DNA from: Actinomyces mediterranea
GTDB lineage: Bacteria > Actinomycetota > Actinomycetes > Actinomycetales > Actinomycetaceae
Direction of reading: 5' to 3'
DNA length: 64,000 nt
NCBI RefSeq assembly: GCF_900155595.1
Contig: NZ_FTPB01000004.1
Location: 372,001-436,000, forward strand
Part shown: positions 19,165-29,269 of the stretch, piece by piece
How the letters are laid out: every line of letters begins with the position of its first letter
How positions within the stretch are numbered: position 1 is the first letter of the stretch
Position numbers and translations under genes: made by a program
The notes under the pieces: model-generated
The model's database searches: none
The model's input: the letters and a program-made list of their open reading frames with translations, nothing else
Told to the model about the DNA's origin: nothing

Positions 19165-21219
19165 GTGGCAGATCCGGCGACGTATAGACCCCCGACGAGC
19201 GACATTCCGACCTCGCCGGGCGTGTACCGCTTCATGGACGACCGCGACCGCGTCATCTACGTCGGCAAGGCGAAGAATCTGCGCAATCGTCTCACCAACT
19301 ACTTCCAAGACCTCGCGAATCTGCACCCGCGCACGCAGCAGATGGTGACGACCGCCTGTCGCGTCCAATGGACCGTCGTCAACACCGAAGTCGAGGCGCT
19401 CGCCCTCGAATTCACATGGATCAAAGAGTTCAACCCGCGATTCAATGTTATGTTCAAGGACGACAAGTCCTACCCCTATCTCGCGGTGACGATGAACGAG
19501 CGTGTCCCCCGCGTGCAGATGACACGCCGCGCCAGACGCTCCGGAGTGCGCTACTTCGGCCCCTACACGCAGGTCTGGGCTATTAAAGAGACCATTGATC
19601 TGCTGTCGCGCGTCTACCCCGTGCGCACCTGCGCGCCAGCCGTGTTCAACCGAGCCCAGGCACAGCATCGCCCCTGCCTACTCGCCCACATCGACAAGTG
19701 TTCCGCCCCCTGCGTGGGTCGTATCAGCGAGGAGGCGCACTTCGCCCTCGCCCAGTCGCTCTGCGACTTCATGGAGGGAAAGACCGGGCCGATCATCCGC
19801 GATCTCAAAGCGCAGATGAAGCAGGCTGCCCTCGACCTCGACTTCGAAACCGCAGCCGAATTGCGCGACGATATCCGTGCCCTCGAAACGGTCCTCGAAC
19901 GCAATGTCGTCGTCCTCGACGACGGTACCGACGCGGATGTCTTCGCTCTCGTCGCCGATGAACTCGACGCAGCCGTTCACGTATTCCATGTGCGCGGAGG
20001 GCGCATCCGTGGAACCAGGGGCTGGGTTATCGACCGGGCGGATGATGCCGATGAGCAGACCCTCATGGCGCGCCTGCTCGAACAGGTCTACTCGATGATC
20101 CCCCGCACCCCAGAGGGCGCAGTCGGGACCCCTCGCGCCGAAGCGCGCTCCGTCGACGATGTCACCCACACGCCGACCTCTGCCGTACCCCGCGACATCC
20201 TCGTCTCCGTGCTCCCCACGGACCATTCGACCTTCGAAGCATGGTTGTCGGGACTGCGGGGCGCCTCCGTCACCATCCGCGTCCCCCAGCGCGGCGCGAA
20301 AGCCCACCTGCTCGACACGGTCCGCGAGAACGCGAGTCAGGCGCTCACCCTTCATCAGACGAAACGGGCGGGCGACCTCACGCAACGATCCGCAGCGCTG
20401 GAGGAACTCGCCGAATACCTCGGCCTTGACTCGGCGCCGCTGCGCATCGAATGCTTCGACATCTCGCACACCATGGGCACCGACCAAGTCGCCTCCATGG
20501 TCGTTTTCGAGGACGGGGCGCCACGCAAGAGCGCCTACCGCACATTCACCATCCGCGGCGCTGACGGCAATGGAGCTGCCGATGACACCGCCGCAATGGA
20601 TGAGGTCCTCACGCGCCGCTTCACCCGCCTCCTCGCCGAGGAGAGGGGAATCGAGGGCGAGGACGAGGAGGGGATCGCCTACGAGGCTGGCCCCACGGAC
20701 TCGACCGGTCGGCCCCGGCGATTCTCTTATCGGCCCGACCTTGTGGTCGTTGACGGGGGACTCGCTCAAGTCGGTGCCGCTCGGCGCGCCCTCGATGAAG
20801 TCGGCGTCGACATCCCCGTCATCGGACTCGCCAAACGGCTCGAAGAAGTGTGGGTCCCCGGAGACGAGTTCCCCCTCATCCTGCCGCGCACATCCGCAGC
20901 TCTCTACCTCCTGCAGTATCTGCGTGATGAGTCGCACCGATTCGCCATTACGAAGCACCGCTCGAAGCGGGGGAAGCGTCACACGCGCTCCGTCCTCGAT
21001 GGGATCCCGGGGCTGGGCCCCGCGCGCCAAAAGGCGCTGCTGCGCCGCTTCGGCTCCGTCAAGCGCATCCGGGAGGCGACATGGGAGCGGATCTGCGAGG
21101 TCGATGGCATCGGCCCGACCCTCGCCCGCACCATCGCCGCAGCCCTGGGGGACTTGGGGGAGCACCAGAGCAGCGCCGATGCGCCCCGCGATCCTCATGA
21201 GAGTGCCCCTACGCGCTAG
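19165..21219 (+). CDS. uvrC: Excinuclease ABC subunit UvrC
   Basis: UvrC (684 aa) makes both incisions in nucleotide excision repair. In order: the N-terminal GIY-YIG nuclease (PGVYRFMDDRDRVIYVGKAKNLRNRL pattern, residues 18-43), a Cys-containing region (CLLAHIDKCSAPCVGRIS), the UVR motif that contacts UvrB (about 205-240, DLDFETAAELRDDI), the RNase H-like nuclease (IECFDISHTMGTDQVASMVVF; VVVDGGLAQV), and tandem helix-hairpin-helix motifs near the C-terminus (IPGLGPARQKALL and VDGIGPTLARTI). GTG 19165 fits the leaderless pattern. It heads the conserved uvrC-rapZ-yvcK-whiA series, here with purT inserted. Confidence 0.96.
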   Translation: MADPATYRPPTSDIPTSPGVYRFMDDRDRVIYVGKAKNLRNRLTNYFQDLANLHPRTQQMVTTACRVQWTVVNTEVEALALEFTWIKEFNPRFNVMFKDDKSYPYLAVTMNERVPRVQMTRRARRSGVRYFGPYTQVWAIKETIDLLSRVYPVRTCAPAVFNRAQAQHRPCLLAHIDKCSAPCVGRISEEAHFALAQSLCDFMEGKTGPIIRDLKAQMKQAALDLDFETAAELRDDIRALETVLERNVVVLDDGTDADVFALVADELDAAVHVFHVRGGRIRGTRGWVIDRADDADEQTLMARLLEQVYSMIPRTPEGAVGTPRAEARSVDDVTHTPTSAVPRDILVSVLPTDHSTFEAWLSGLRGASVTIRVPQRGAKAHLLDTVRENASQALTLHQTKRAGDLTQRSAALEELAEYLGLDSAPLRIECFDISHTMGTDQVASMVVFEDGAPRKSAYRTFTIRGADGNGAADDTAAMDEVLTRRFTRLLAEERGIEGEDEEGIAYEAGPTDSTGRPRRFSYRPDLVVVDGGLAQVGAARRALDEVGVDIPVIGLAKRLEEVWVPGDEFPLILPRTSAALYLLQYLRDESHRFAITKHRSKRGKRHTRSVLDGIPGLGPARQKALLRRFGSVKRIREATWERICEVDGIGPTLARTIAAALGDLGEHQSSADAPRDPHESAPTR

Positions 21220-21258
21220 GCTGATCCGTAGTTGTGGAGAACGAAACTGGAGACCGCC

Positions 21259-22485
21259 ATGAGTGATCCCTCGACTTTCAAGATCCCGACCCGCGTCCTC
21301 ATGCTGGGCTCGGGCGAACTCGGCAAAGAGGTCGTGATCAGCCTTCAGCGCCTCGGCTGCCACGTCATCGCAGTCGACTCCTACTGTGGGGCGCCGGCAA
21401 TGCAGGTCGCCGACGACTACCGGTTCATCGACATGACGGATGGGCCCGCTCTCGCGGCTCTCCTCGAGTCCGTCGACGTCGACCTCGTGGTCCCCGAGAT
21501 CGAGGCGATCGCCACCGATGAACTCCTGCGCTTCGAGGGGCGGGGCGGGGCGCGTATCGTGCCCAATGCATTCGCCGTGAAGTCGACGATGGATCGCCAA
21601 GCGATCCGCGCCCTTGCCGCCGGACTGGACGGGGTCGCGACATCGAAGTTCCGCTTCGCTTCCAGTGCCGAGGAGCTGCGCGAGGCTTTCGAGCACACGG
21701 GTCTGCCCGCATTCATCAAGCCGACAATGTCCTCGTCGGGACATGGCCAGTCCCGCGTCTGCACCGTTGACGAGGCCGACGAGGCGTGGCGAGTGGCCGG
21801 CGAGGGCGCGCGCTCACACACGGGGCGGGTCATCGTTGAAGAAGAGATCCGCTTCGACTGCGAGATCACCCTGCTGACGATCCGCTCCTGGGACGAGGAC
21901 CTCAACACGGCGGTGACCTCCTTCTGCGCACCTATCGGCCACCGGCAGGTGGACGGTGACTATGTGGAATCCTGGCAGCCCGCTGCTATCTCCCCCCGCG
22001 CGCTTGAGCGGTGTCAGGAGATGGCGCTCCTCGTCACCGATGCCCTCGCCGATGGGGGAGCATCCCCGGCTCTGGGCATCTTCGGGGTGGAGTTCTTCAT
22101 CCGTGGGGATGACGCTTGGTTCTCCGAGTTATCGCCCCGCCCCCATGACACGGGCATGGTGACGATGGTGACGCAGCACCAGTCGGAATTCGAGCTGCAT
22201 GCGCGAGCGATCCTCGGACTCCCGATCGATCCCGCGCTCTCGTCGCCGGGCGCCTCTGCGGTCATCACGTCGACCGGTGTGTGCGCCGATCCCCGCTATG
22301 AGGGGGTGGGCCGCGCGCTGCGAGTGGCCGATGACGTGCGTATCTTCGGCAAACCGGTGACGAGGGCGGGGCGTCGGCTCGGCGTCGTCCTGGCGCGCGG
22401 GGCGGTCGCGGATGAGGCGCGCGAGCGTGCGAGCGCCGGGGCGGCGTGCGTGACGATCCGCGATGTGCAATCCGTCTGCGGGTGA
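21259..22485 (+). CDS. purT: Formate-dependent GAR transformylase
   Basis: PurT (408 aa) makes formyl-glycinamide ribonucleotide in purine synthesis using formate and ATP, an alternative to the folate-dependent PurN. The ATP-grasp architecture is clear: N-terminal LMLGSGELGKEVVISLQRLG, VVPEIEAIATDELL, KPTMSSSGHGQS in the ATP-binding loop, VEEEIRFDCEITLLTIR, and metal ligands in GIFGVEFFIRGDDAWFSELSPRPHDTGMVT. ATG 21259 follows GGAG. Its insertion between uvrC and rapZ is not the usual actinobacterial order. Its presence suggests formate is available, for example from mixed-acid fermentation. Confidence 0.95.
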   Translation: MSDPSTFKIPTRVLMLGSGELGKEVVISLQRLGCHVIAVDSYCGAPAMQVADDYRFIDMTDGPALAALLESVDVDLVVPEIEAIATDELLRFEGRGGARIVPNAFAVKSTMDRQAIRALAAGLDGVATSKFRFASSAEELREAFEHTGLPAFIKPTMSSSGHGQSRVCTVDEADEAWRVAGEGARSHTGRVIVEEEIRFDCEITLLTIRSWDEDLNTAVTSFCAPIGHRQVDGDYVESWQPAAISPRALERCQEMALLVTDALADGGASPALGIFGVEFFIRGDDAWFSELSPRPHDTGMVTMVTQHQSEFELHARAILGLPIDPALSSPGASAVITSTGVCADPRYEGVGRALRVADDVRIFGKPVTRAGRRLGVVLARGAVADEARERASAGAACVTIRDVQSVCG

Positions 22486-22515
22486 GGACGCCGAGTTAAT
22501 GGCATCCTTAGATGC

Positions 22516-23466
22516 ATGACCGACGAAGAACCCAGCGATCCGTCCACCAGAACCGTTCCCGAGGGGATACCGCTTCTGGACGCCCAGCACACCGAGCCGT
22601 CTCCGCAGGCGAATGAAGTCCTCATCATCACCGGAGCCTCGGGGGCGGGGCGCACGGGTGCTGCGCGCGCCCTCGAAGATCTCGACTGGTACGTCGTCGA
22701 TAATCTGCCGCCGTCGATGATCCCCGCCCTCGTGGGCATGATGACGCCCGACGGCGGGGGAGTGCACCGCCTCGCCGTCGTCGTCGACGTCCGTGCGAGG
22801 ACCTTCTTCCAGGACCTGTCGCAGACCCTCGAACAGCTCAAGGCGATGGGCGCCCTGTTCCGGGTGATCTTCCTCGAAGCAGACACTCAGACCCTCGTGC
22901 GCCGCTACGAGTCGAATCGGCGCCCCCACCCGATGCAGGGGAGCGGAACGCTGCTCGACGGGATCGAAGCCGAGGAGAGGCTCCTCGCACCCGTGCGCCG
23001 CGTGGCCGACGAGATCATCGATACGACGACGATGAGCGTCCACGATCTTACGCGTCATATTCGCGATGTCATCGCCGGCGAGGGCGACCGCCCCCTGCAG
23101 ATCACCGTCGAATCCTTCGGCTTCAAATACGGGTTGCCCCTCGACGCGGACCATGTCCTCGATGTCCGCTTCCTCAAGAACCCGTATTGGGTGGATGAAC
23201 TGCGTCACTTGACGGGACGGGACAAGCCGGTTGCGGACTATGTGCTTGATCAGTCGGGGGCGCGCGAATTCGCGCTCGGCTATGCTGACCTCCTCGCCCC
23301 AATGCTTAAGGGCTACCTCGTCGAGCTCAAGCCGTTCGCAACGATCGCCATCGGGTGTACGGGGGGGAAGCACCGATCGGTGGCGTGCACCGAACTCATC
23401 GCAGAGCGTCTGCGAGACAGGGGCTACTCGGTTCGAGTGGTCCACCGCGACCTGGGGAGGGAATGA
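22516..23466 (+). CDS. rapZ: RapZ/YvcJ-family nucleotide-binding protein
   Basis: A 316-aa P-loop protein of the RapZ/YvcJ family, which binds RNA or UDP-GlcNAc-related ligands in other bacteria. The Walker A motif is GASGAGRT with Arg in place of the usual Lys, a variation seen in other actinobacterial members. WYVVDNLPPSMIPAL, the Walker B-like VVVDVR and the C-terminal GCTGGKHRSVACTELIAERL phosphate-binding loop are diagnostic. There is an N-terminal extension of about 30 residues before the domain. Its stop codon overlaps the start of yvcK (ATGA), and with whiA it forms the conserved three-gene set. Confidence 0.94.
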   Translation: MTDEEPSDPSTRTVPEGIPLLDAQHTEPSPQANEVLIITGASGAGRTGAARALEDLDWYVVDNLPPSMIPALVGMMTPDGGGVHRLAVVVDVRARTFFQDLSQTLEQLKAMGALFRVIFLEADTQTLVRRYESNRRPHPMQGSGTLLDGIEAEERLLAPVRRVADEIIDTTTMSVHDLTRHIRDVIAGEGDRPLQITVESFGFKYGLPLDADHVLDVRFLKNPYWVDELRHLTGRDKPVADYVLDQSGAREFALGYADLLAPMLKGYLVELKPFATIAIGCTGGKHRSVACTELIAERLRDRGYSVRVVHRDLGRE

Positions 23467-24467
23467 TGACATACCTCGATGCTGCCGGTTGGGCGCAGCG
23501 AGGAGAATCCGGTCAGACGGTTGTCGCACTCGGCGGCGGCCACGGTCTGTCCGCCACTCTCAGAGCACTCAGACACATCACGCGTTCTCTCACCGCAGTG
23601 GTCACCGTTGCCGATGACGGCGGCTCGTCGGGGCGTTTGCGCTCCGAAATGGACATCCTTCCCCCCGGCGATCTTCGGATGGCGCTCGCGAGCCTGTGTG
23701 AGGAAAGCGAATGGGGTTTGACGTGGCGCGATCTGCTGCAACACCGCTTCACGACAACGGGCACGATGAATGGCCACGCCCTGGGCAACCTCCTCATCTC
23801 CGGCCTGTGGCAGTTGCTCGACGACCCCGTGGAGGGGCTCGACTGGGTGGCCAGGCTCCTCGGGGCGACCGGCCGGGTCCTGCCCATGGCGTCCGTGCCA
23901 CTCGAAATCGAGGCGGACCTCAACGACGAGGGACGCGAGTACACGGTCGTCGGCCAGTCGAAGGTCGCCGTCGCGCCGGGCACCGTTACCGATGTGCGCT
24001 TGCATCCCGAGGCGCCCGCCGTGCCCCGTCAAGTGCCCGAGGCCATTTCCGAGGCCGAATGGGTGGTGCTCGGCCCGGGCTCGTGGTTCACGTCGGTGAT
24101 CCCGCACCTGCTGGTCCCCGATATTCACCGGGCCCTCGTCACCACTGACGCGCACCGCGCCCTTATCCTCAACTTGTCGCGCCAACGCGGCGAGACCGAC
24201 AAGATGACGACTGCCGACCACGTGAGAGTGCTCCACCAGTACGCTCCGGACTTCAAACTCGACGTCGTCATCGCCGACCCGACGGCCACCGACGATATCG
24301 ACGACCTCATCGTCGCTAGTGAGGCCGTCGGCGCGCGCGTCCTGCTGCGCCAGGTGAGGACGGGGGACGGACAGCCCCACCACGACCCGCTGCGACTCGC
24401 GGCCGCCCTGCGCGACGCCTTCGACGGCTTCCTCGGAGAAGTCGGCAAGACCGAAGCCTGGTTGTGA
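23463..24467 (+). CDS. YvcK/CofD-family gluconeogenesis factor
   Basis: A 334-aa CofD/YvcK-like protein, needed in other bacteria for growth on gluconeogenic carbon and for cell-wall regulation. Signatures: VVALGGGHGLSATLRALR at the N-terminus, TVADDGGSSGRLR, PPGDLRMALASL, NGHALGNLLISGLW, and LGPGSWFTSVIPHLLVPDI. ATG 23463 overlaps the rapZ stop by 4 nt and has GGGAGGGA upstream; the longer frame from 23355 is an artefact of rapZ coding sequence. Translational coupling with rapZ is likely. Confidence 0.94.
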   Translation: MMTYLDAAGWAQRGESGQTVVALGGGHGLSATLRALRHITRSLTAVVTVADDGGSSGRLRSEMDILPPGDLRMALASLCEESEWGLTWRDLLQHRFTTTGTMNGHALGNLLISGLWQLLDDPVEGLDWVARLLGATGRVLPMASVPLEIEADLNDEGREYTVVGQSKVAVAPGTVTDVRLHPEAPAVPRQVPEAISEAEWVVLGPGSWFTSVIPHLLVPDIHRALVTTDAHRALILNLSRQRGETDKMTTADHVRVLHQYAPDFKLDVVIADPTATDDIDDLIVASEAVGARVLLRQVRTGDGQPHHDPLRLAAALRDAFDGFLGEVGKTEAWL

Positions 24468-24491
24468 CCGGGCAGTAAAGGACGTTTCTTC

Positions 24492-26674
<2,183 letters not shown>

Positions 26675-26705
26675 ACCGAGCTTCACCAGCTGTGAACAGC
26701 TAGAC

Positions 26706-26745
26706 GCAAGCACCCGTGCACCCATGAGGGTGCACGGGTGCTTGC
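26706..26745 (+). terminator. 18-bp hairpin between gap and pgk
   Basis: A perfect 18-bp stem (26706-26723 and 26728-26745) with a 4-nt ATGA loop. It is probably a partial terminator or an mRNA-stabilising 3' structure that makes gap more abundant than pgk-tpiA. Confidence 0.85.
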
Positions 26746-26797
26746 CGTTAACCCGCTTATCAGGGATGGCGTATCCCCCCACTGAAAGGTTGGTTCC

Positions 26798-27988
26798 ATG
26801 AGGACCATCGACACTCTCGGCGACCTGCGCTCCAAGCGCGTCCTCGTCCGCTCCGACTTCAACGTTCCGCTCAAGGACGGCCAGATCACCGACGACGGCC
26901 GCATCCGCGCGGCACTGCCGACCCTCACCGCGCTCGTCGAGGCCGGAGCGAGGGTCGTCGTCATGGCACACCTCGGACGGCCCAAGGGCGCCGTCGACCC
27001 CGCATTCTCCCTCGCCCCCGTCGCGAAGCGACTCGGCGAACTCATCAACGCCCCCGTCACCCTGGCGGGAGACGTCGTCGGCGAATCAGCGAAGGCGACC
27101 GTCGCAGCCCTCGAAGACGGTCAGATCGCCCTCCTCGAGAACGTCCGCTTCGACGCGCGCGAAACCTCGAAGGTCGACGCGGAGCGTGAAGAGCTCGCGA
27201 AGGCATACGCCGAACTGGGCGATGCATTCGTCTCCGACGGTTTCGGCGTCGTCCACCGCAAGCAGGCCTCCGTCTATGACATCGCCTCGCTCGTGCCCTC
27301 AGCCGCGGGATTCCTCGTCCTCAAGGAGATCGAATCGCTGCGCAAGGCGACCGACAACCCCGAGCGCCCCTACGGCGTCGTCCTCGGCGGTTCGAAGGTC
27401 TCCGACAAGCTCGGCGTCATCGCGAACCTGCTGAAGAAGGCCGACCGTCTCTTCATCGGCGGCGGCATGGCCTTCACCTTCCTCGCCGCTCAGGGTCACT
27501 CGGTCGGCAAGTCCCTCCTCGAAGAGGACCAGATCGAGACTGTCAAGGGCTACATCGCCGAAGCTGCTGAGCGCGGCGTTGAGCTGATCCTCCCGGTCGA
27601 CGTCGTCGTCGCCCCCGAGTTCGCCGCTGACGCGCCCGCAACGGTCGTCTCCGTCCGCGACATCCCGGACGATCAGATGGGTCTCGACATCGGCCCCGCC
27701 TCCGGCGCACTGTTCGCTGAAAAGATCTCCTCCGCGAAGACTGTCGCGTGGAACGGTCCGATGGGCGTCTTCGAGTTCCCGGCATTCGCCGCCGGTACGA
27801 AGGCCGTTGCGACAGCCCTGTCCGAGGGTGACATGTTCTCGGTGATCGGCGGCGGCGACTCCGCGGCCGCTGTTCGCCTCCTCGGATTCGACGAGTCCAC
27901 CTTCTCCCACATTTCCACTGGCGGCGGCGCCTCCCTCGAGCTCCTCGAGGGCAAGGTCCTGCCCGGTATCGCAGTTCTGGAGGACTGA
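26798..27988 (+). CDS. pgk: Phosphoglycerate kinase
   Basis: Pgk (396 aa) transfers phosphate from 1,3-bisphosphoglycerate to ADP. Signatures: [12 protein letters not shown] (residues 14-25, substrate-binding Arg/Asp/Asn), [39 protein letters not shown], and the C-terminal [21 protein letters not shown] with GGGDSAAAV, where nucleotide binds. Full length. ATG 26798 has AAAGG upstream. tpiA starts 2 nt after its stop codon, so the pair is translationally coupled. Confidence 0.97.
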   Translation: MRTIDTLGDLRSKRVLVRSDFNVPLKDGQITDDGRIRAALPTLTALVEAGARVVVMAHLGRPKGAVDPAFSLAPVAKRLGELINAPVTLAGDVVGESAKATVAALEDGQIALLENVRFDARETSKVDAEREELAKAYAELGDAFVSDGFGVVHRKQASVYDIASLVPSAAGFLVLKEIESLRKATDNPERPYGVVLGGSKVSDKLGVIANLLKKADRLFIGGGMAFTFLAAQGHSVGKSLLEEDQIETVKGYIAEAAERGVELILPVDVVVAPEFAADAPATVVSVRDIPDDQMGLDIGPASGALFAEKISSAKTVAWNGPMGVFEFPAFAAGTKAVATALSEGDMFSVIGGGDSAAAVRLLGFDESTFSHISTGGGASLELLEGKVLPGIAVLED

Positions 27989-27990
27989 AA

Positions 27991-28767
27991 ATGGCACGTC
28001 TACCCCTGATGGCCGGCAACTGGAAGATGAACCTCGACCACCTCGAGGCGAATCATCTCATGCAGGGCCTCGCAATGGAGCTCAAGGACCACGACCACGA
28101 CTACGCCCGGTGCGAGGTCGTCGTGATCCCCCCGTTCACCGACATCCGCACGGTCCAGACCATCGTTGACGCCGATGACCTCGGCATCAAGTACGGTGCG
28201 CAGGATGTGTCGATCCACGACAACGGCGCCTACACGGGCGAAATCTCCACCGCCATGCTCGATAAGCTCGGCTGCACCTACATCCTCATGGGACACTCCG
28301 AGCGCCGGGAATACCACAACGAATCCGATGAGCTCGTCGGCGCCAAGGCCCGCAAGGTCCTCGACGCCGGTATGACACCGCTCCTGTGCTGCGGCGAGGC
28401 CCTCGAGGTCCGCAAAGCCGGAACGCATGTCGAGTTCGTCCTCGGTCAGATCCGCGCGGCTCTCGCCGGATGGACCGCGGAAGAGGTCGCGAAGATCGTC
28501 ATCGCCTACGAGCCCATTTGGGCGATCGGCACCGGCGAAACGGCGACCGCCGCCGATGCGCAGGAGGTGTGCGGAGCGATCCGTGCGGCCCTCGCCGCCG
28601 ACTTCGGCACTGAGACCGCCGAGACGACCCGCGTCCTCTACGGTGGTTCCGCGAACCCGGGCAATATCAAGGAACTCATGGCCCAAGCCGACATCGATGG
28701 CGCTCTCATCGGTGGAGCCTCTCTCAAGGCCGCGTCCTTCTCGGAGATGGCGCGCTTCTACGCCTGA
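27991..28767 (+). CDS. tpiA: Triosephosphate isomerase
   Basis: TpiA (258 aa) interconverts dihydroxyacetone phosphate and glyceraldehyde-3-phosphate. Present are AGNWKMN with the active-site Asn/Lys, GHSERRE with the electrophilic His, AYEPIWAIGTGETAT with the catalytic Glu and the mobile loop, and the phosphate-binding GGSANPGN and GALIGGASL. It follows pgk after 2 nt and ends at a GC-rich 15-bp terminator. Confidence 0.97.
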   Translation: MARLPLMAGNWKMNLDHLEANHLMQGLAMELKDHDHDYARCEVVVIPPFTDIRTVQTIVDADDLGIKYGAQDVSIHDNGAYTGEISTAMLDKLGCTYILMGHSERREYHNESDELVGAKARKVLDAGMTPLLCCGEALEVRKAGTHVEFVLGQIRAALAGWTAEEVAKIVIAYEPIWAIGTGETATAADAQEVCGAIRAALAADFGTETAETTRVLYGGSANPGNIKELMAQADIDGALIGGASLKAASFSEMARFYA

Positions 28768-28778
28768 TCCGTCCTCTT

Positions 28779-28812
28779 CCGGGGGCCGGTCGGTACGCCG
28801 ACTGGCCCCCGG
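28779..28812 (+). terminator. tpiA terminator hairpin
   Basis: A 15-bp stem with one G-U pair (left arm 28779-28793, loop TACG, right arm 28798-28812), 12 nt after the tpiA stop. Confidence 0.8.
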
Positions 28813-28898
28813 TCCGCTTGAACCGCTAGACTCGTGGCTGTTCGACTGCTGCAGTACATGCTGAAGCGCCAATCTCTCCCCTATGAATCGGAAACACA

Positions 28899-29144
28899 GT
28901 GACCGCACTCAAGATCACCCTGCTCGTACTCATTGTCGTAACCAGCCTCCTGCTCACTCTCACCGTCCTCATGCACAAGGGGCGCGGCGGCGGCGTGTCG
29001 GACATGTTCGGCGGCGGTATCTCGTCGGTTGCCGGATCCTCCGGCGTCGCTGAGCGCAACCTCAACAGGATCACCCTGGGCATCCTCGTCATCTGGGTGG
29101 TCTGCATTGTCAGCTTCGGCCTCCTGCAGAAGTGGGTCTTTTGA
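28899..29144 (+). CDS. secG: Protein translocase subunit SecG
   Basis: SecG (81 aa), the small subunit of the SecYEG channel. Two membrane segments (about residues 4-25 and 58-77) flank the conserved cytoplasmic loop HKGRGGGVSDMFGGG, diagnostic for the family. GTG 28899; a TAGACT hexamer at 28827-28832 may be its own -10. It sits behind tpiA as in other actinobacteria and ends at a strong hairpin. Confidence 0.94.
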   Translation: MTALKITLLVLIVVTSLLLTLTVLMHKGRGGGVSDMFGGGISSVAGSSGVAERNLNRITLGILVIWVVCIVSFGLLQKWVF

Positions 29145-29166
29145 CCGGCGCGCCTATTCTTCAATA

Positions 29167-29200
29167 GCGGCCCTGGAACCGACAACGGTTCCAGGGCCGC
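29167..29200 (+). terminator. secG terminator hairpin
   Basis: A perfect 14-bp stem GCGGCCCTGGAACC / complement with a 6-nt GACAAC loop, about 20 nt after the secG stop. Confidence 0.85.
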
Positions 29201-29215
29201 ACTGGTCTGGGAAAC

Positions 29216-29253
29216 GCGAGGGGCCGCGGGAATCATTCCCCGCGGCCCCTCGC
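29216..29253 (-). terminator. tkt terminator hairpin
   Basis: A 15-bp GC-rich stem (29216-29230 and 29239-29253, 8-nt loop) just downstream of the tkt stop codon on the minus strand. Together with the secG hairpin it separates the two convergent genes. Confidence 0.8.
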
Positions 29254-29269
29254 GTGCACGCCCTCGGCG

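Noticed and set aside
19678-21744. 688-codon minus-strand frame opposite uvrC and purT
   Set aside because: Spans two real genes on the other strand; composition typical of antisense frames in GC-rich DNA.
22129-23529. 466-codon minus-strand frame opposite purT and rapZ
   Set aside because: Antisense shadow; no domain, covers the conserved rapZ gene.
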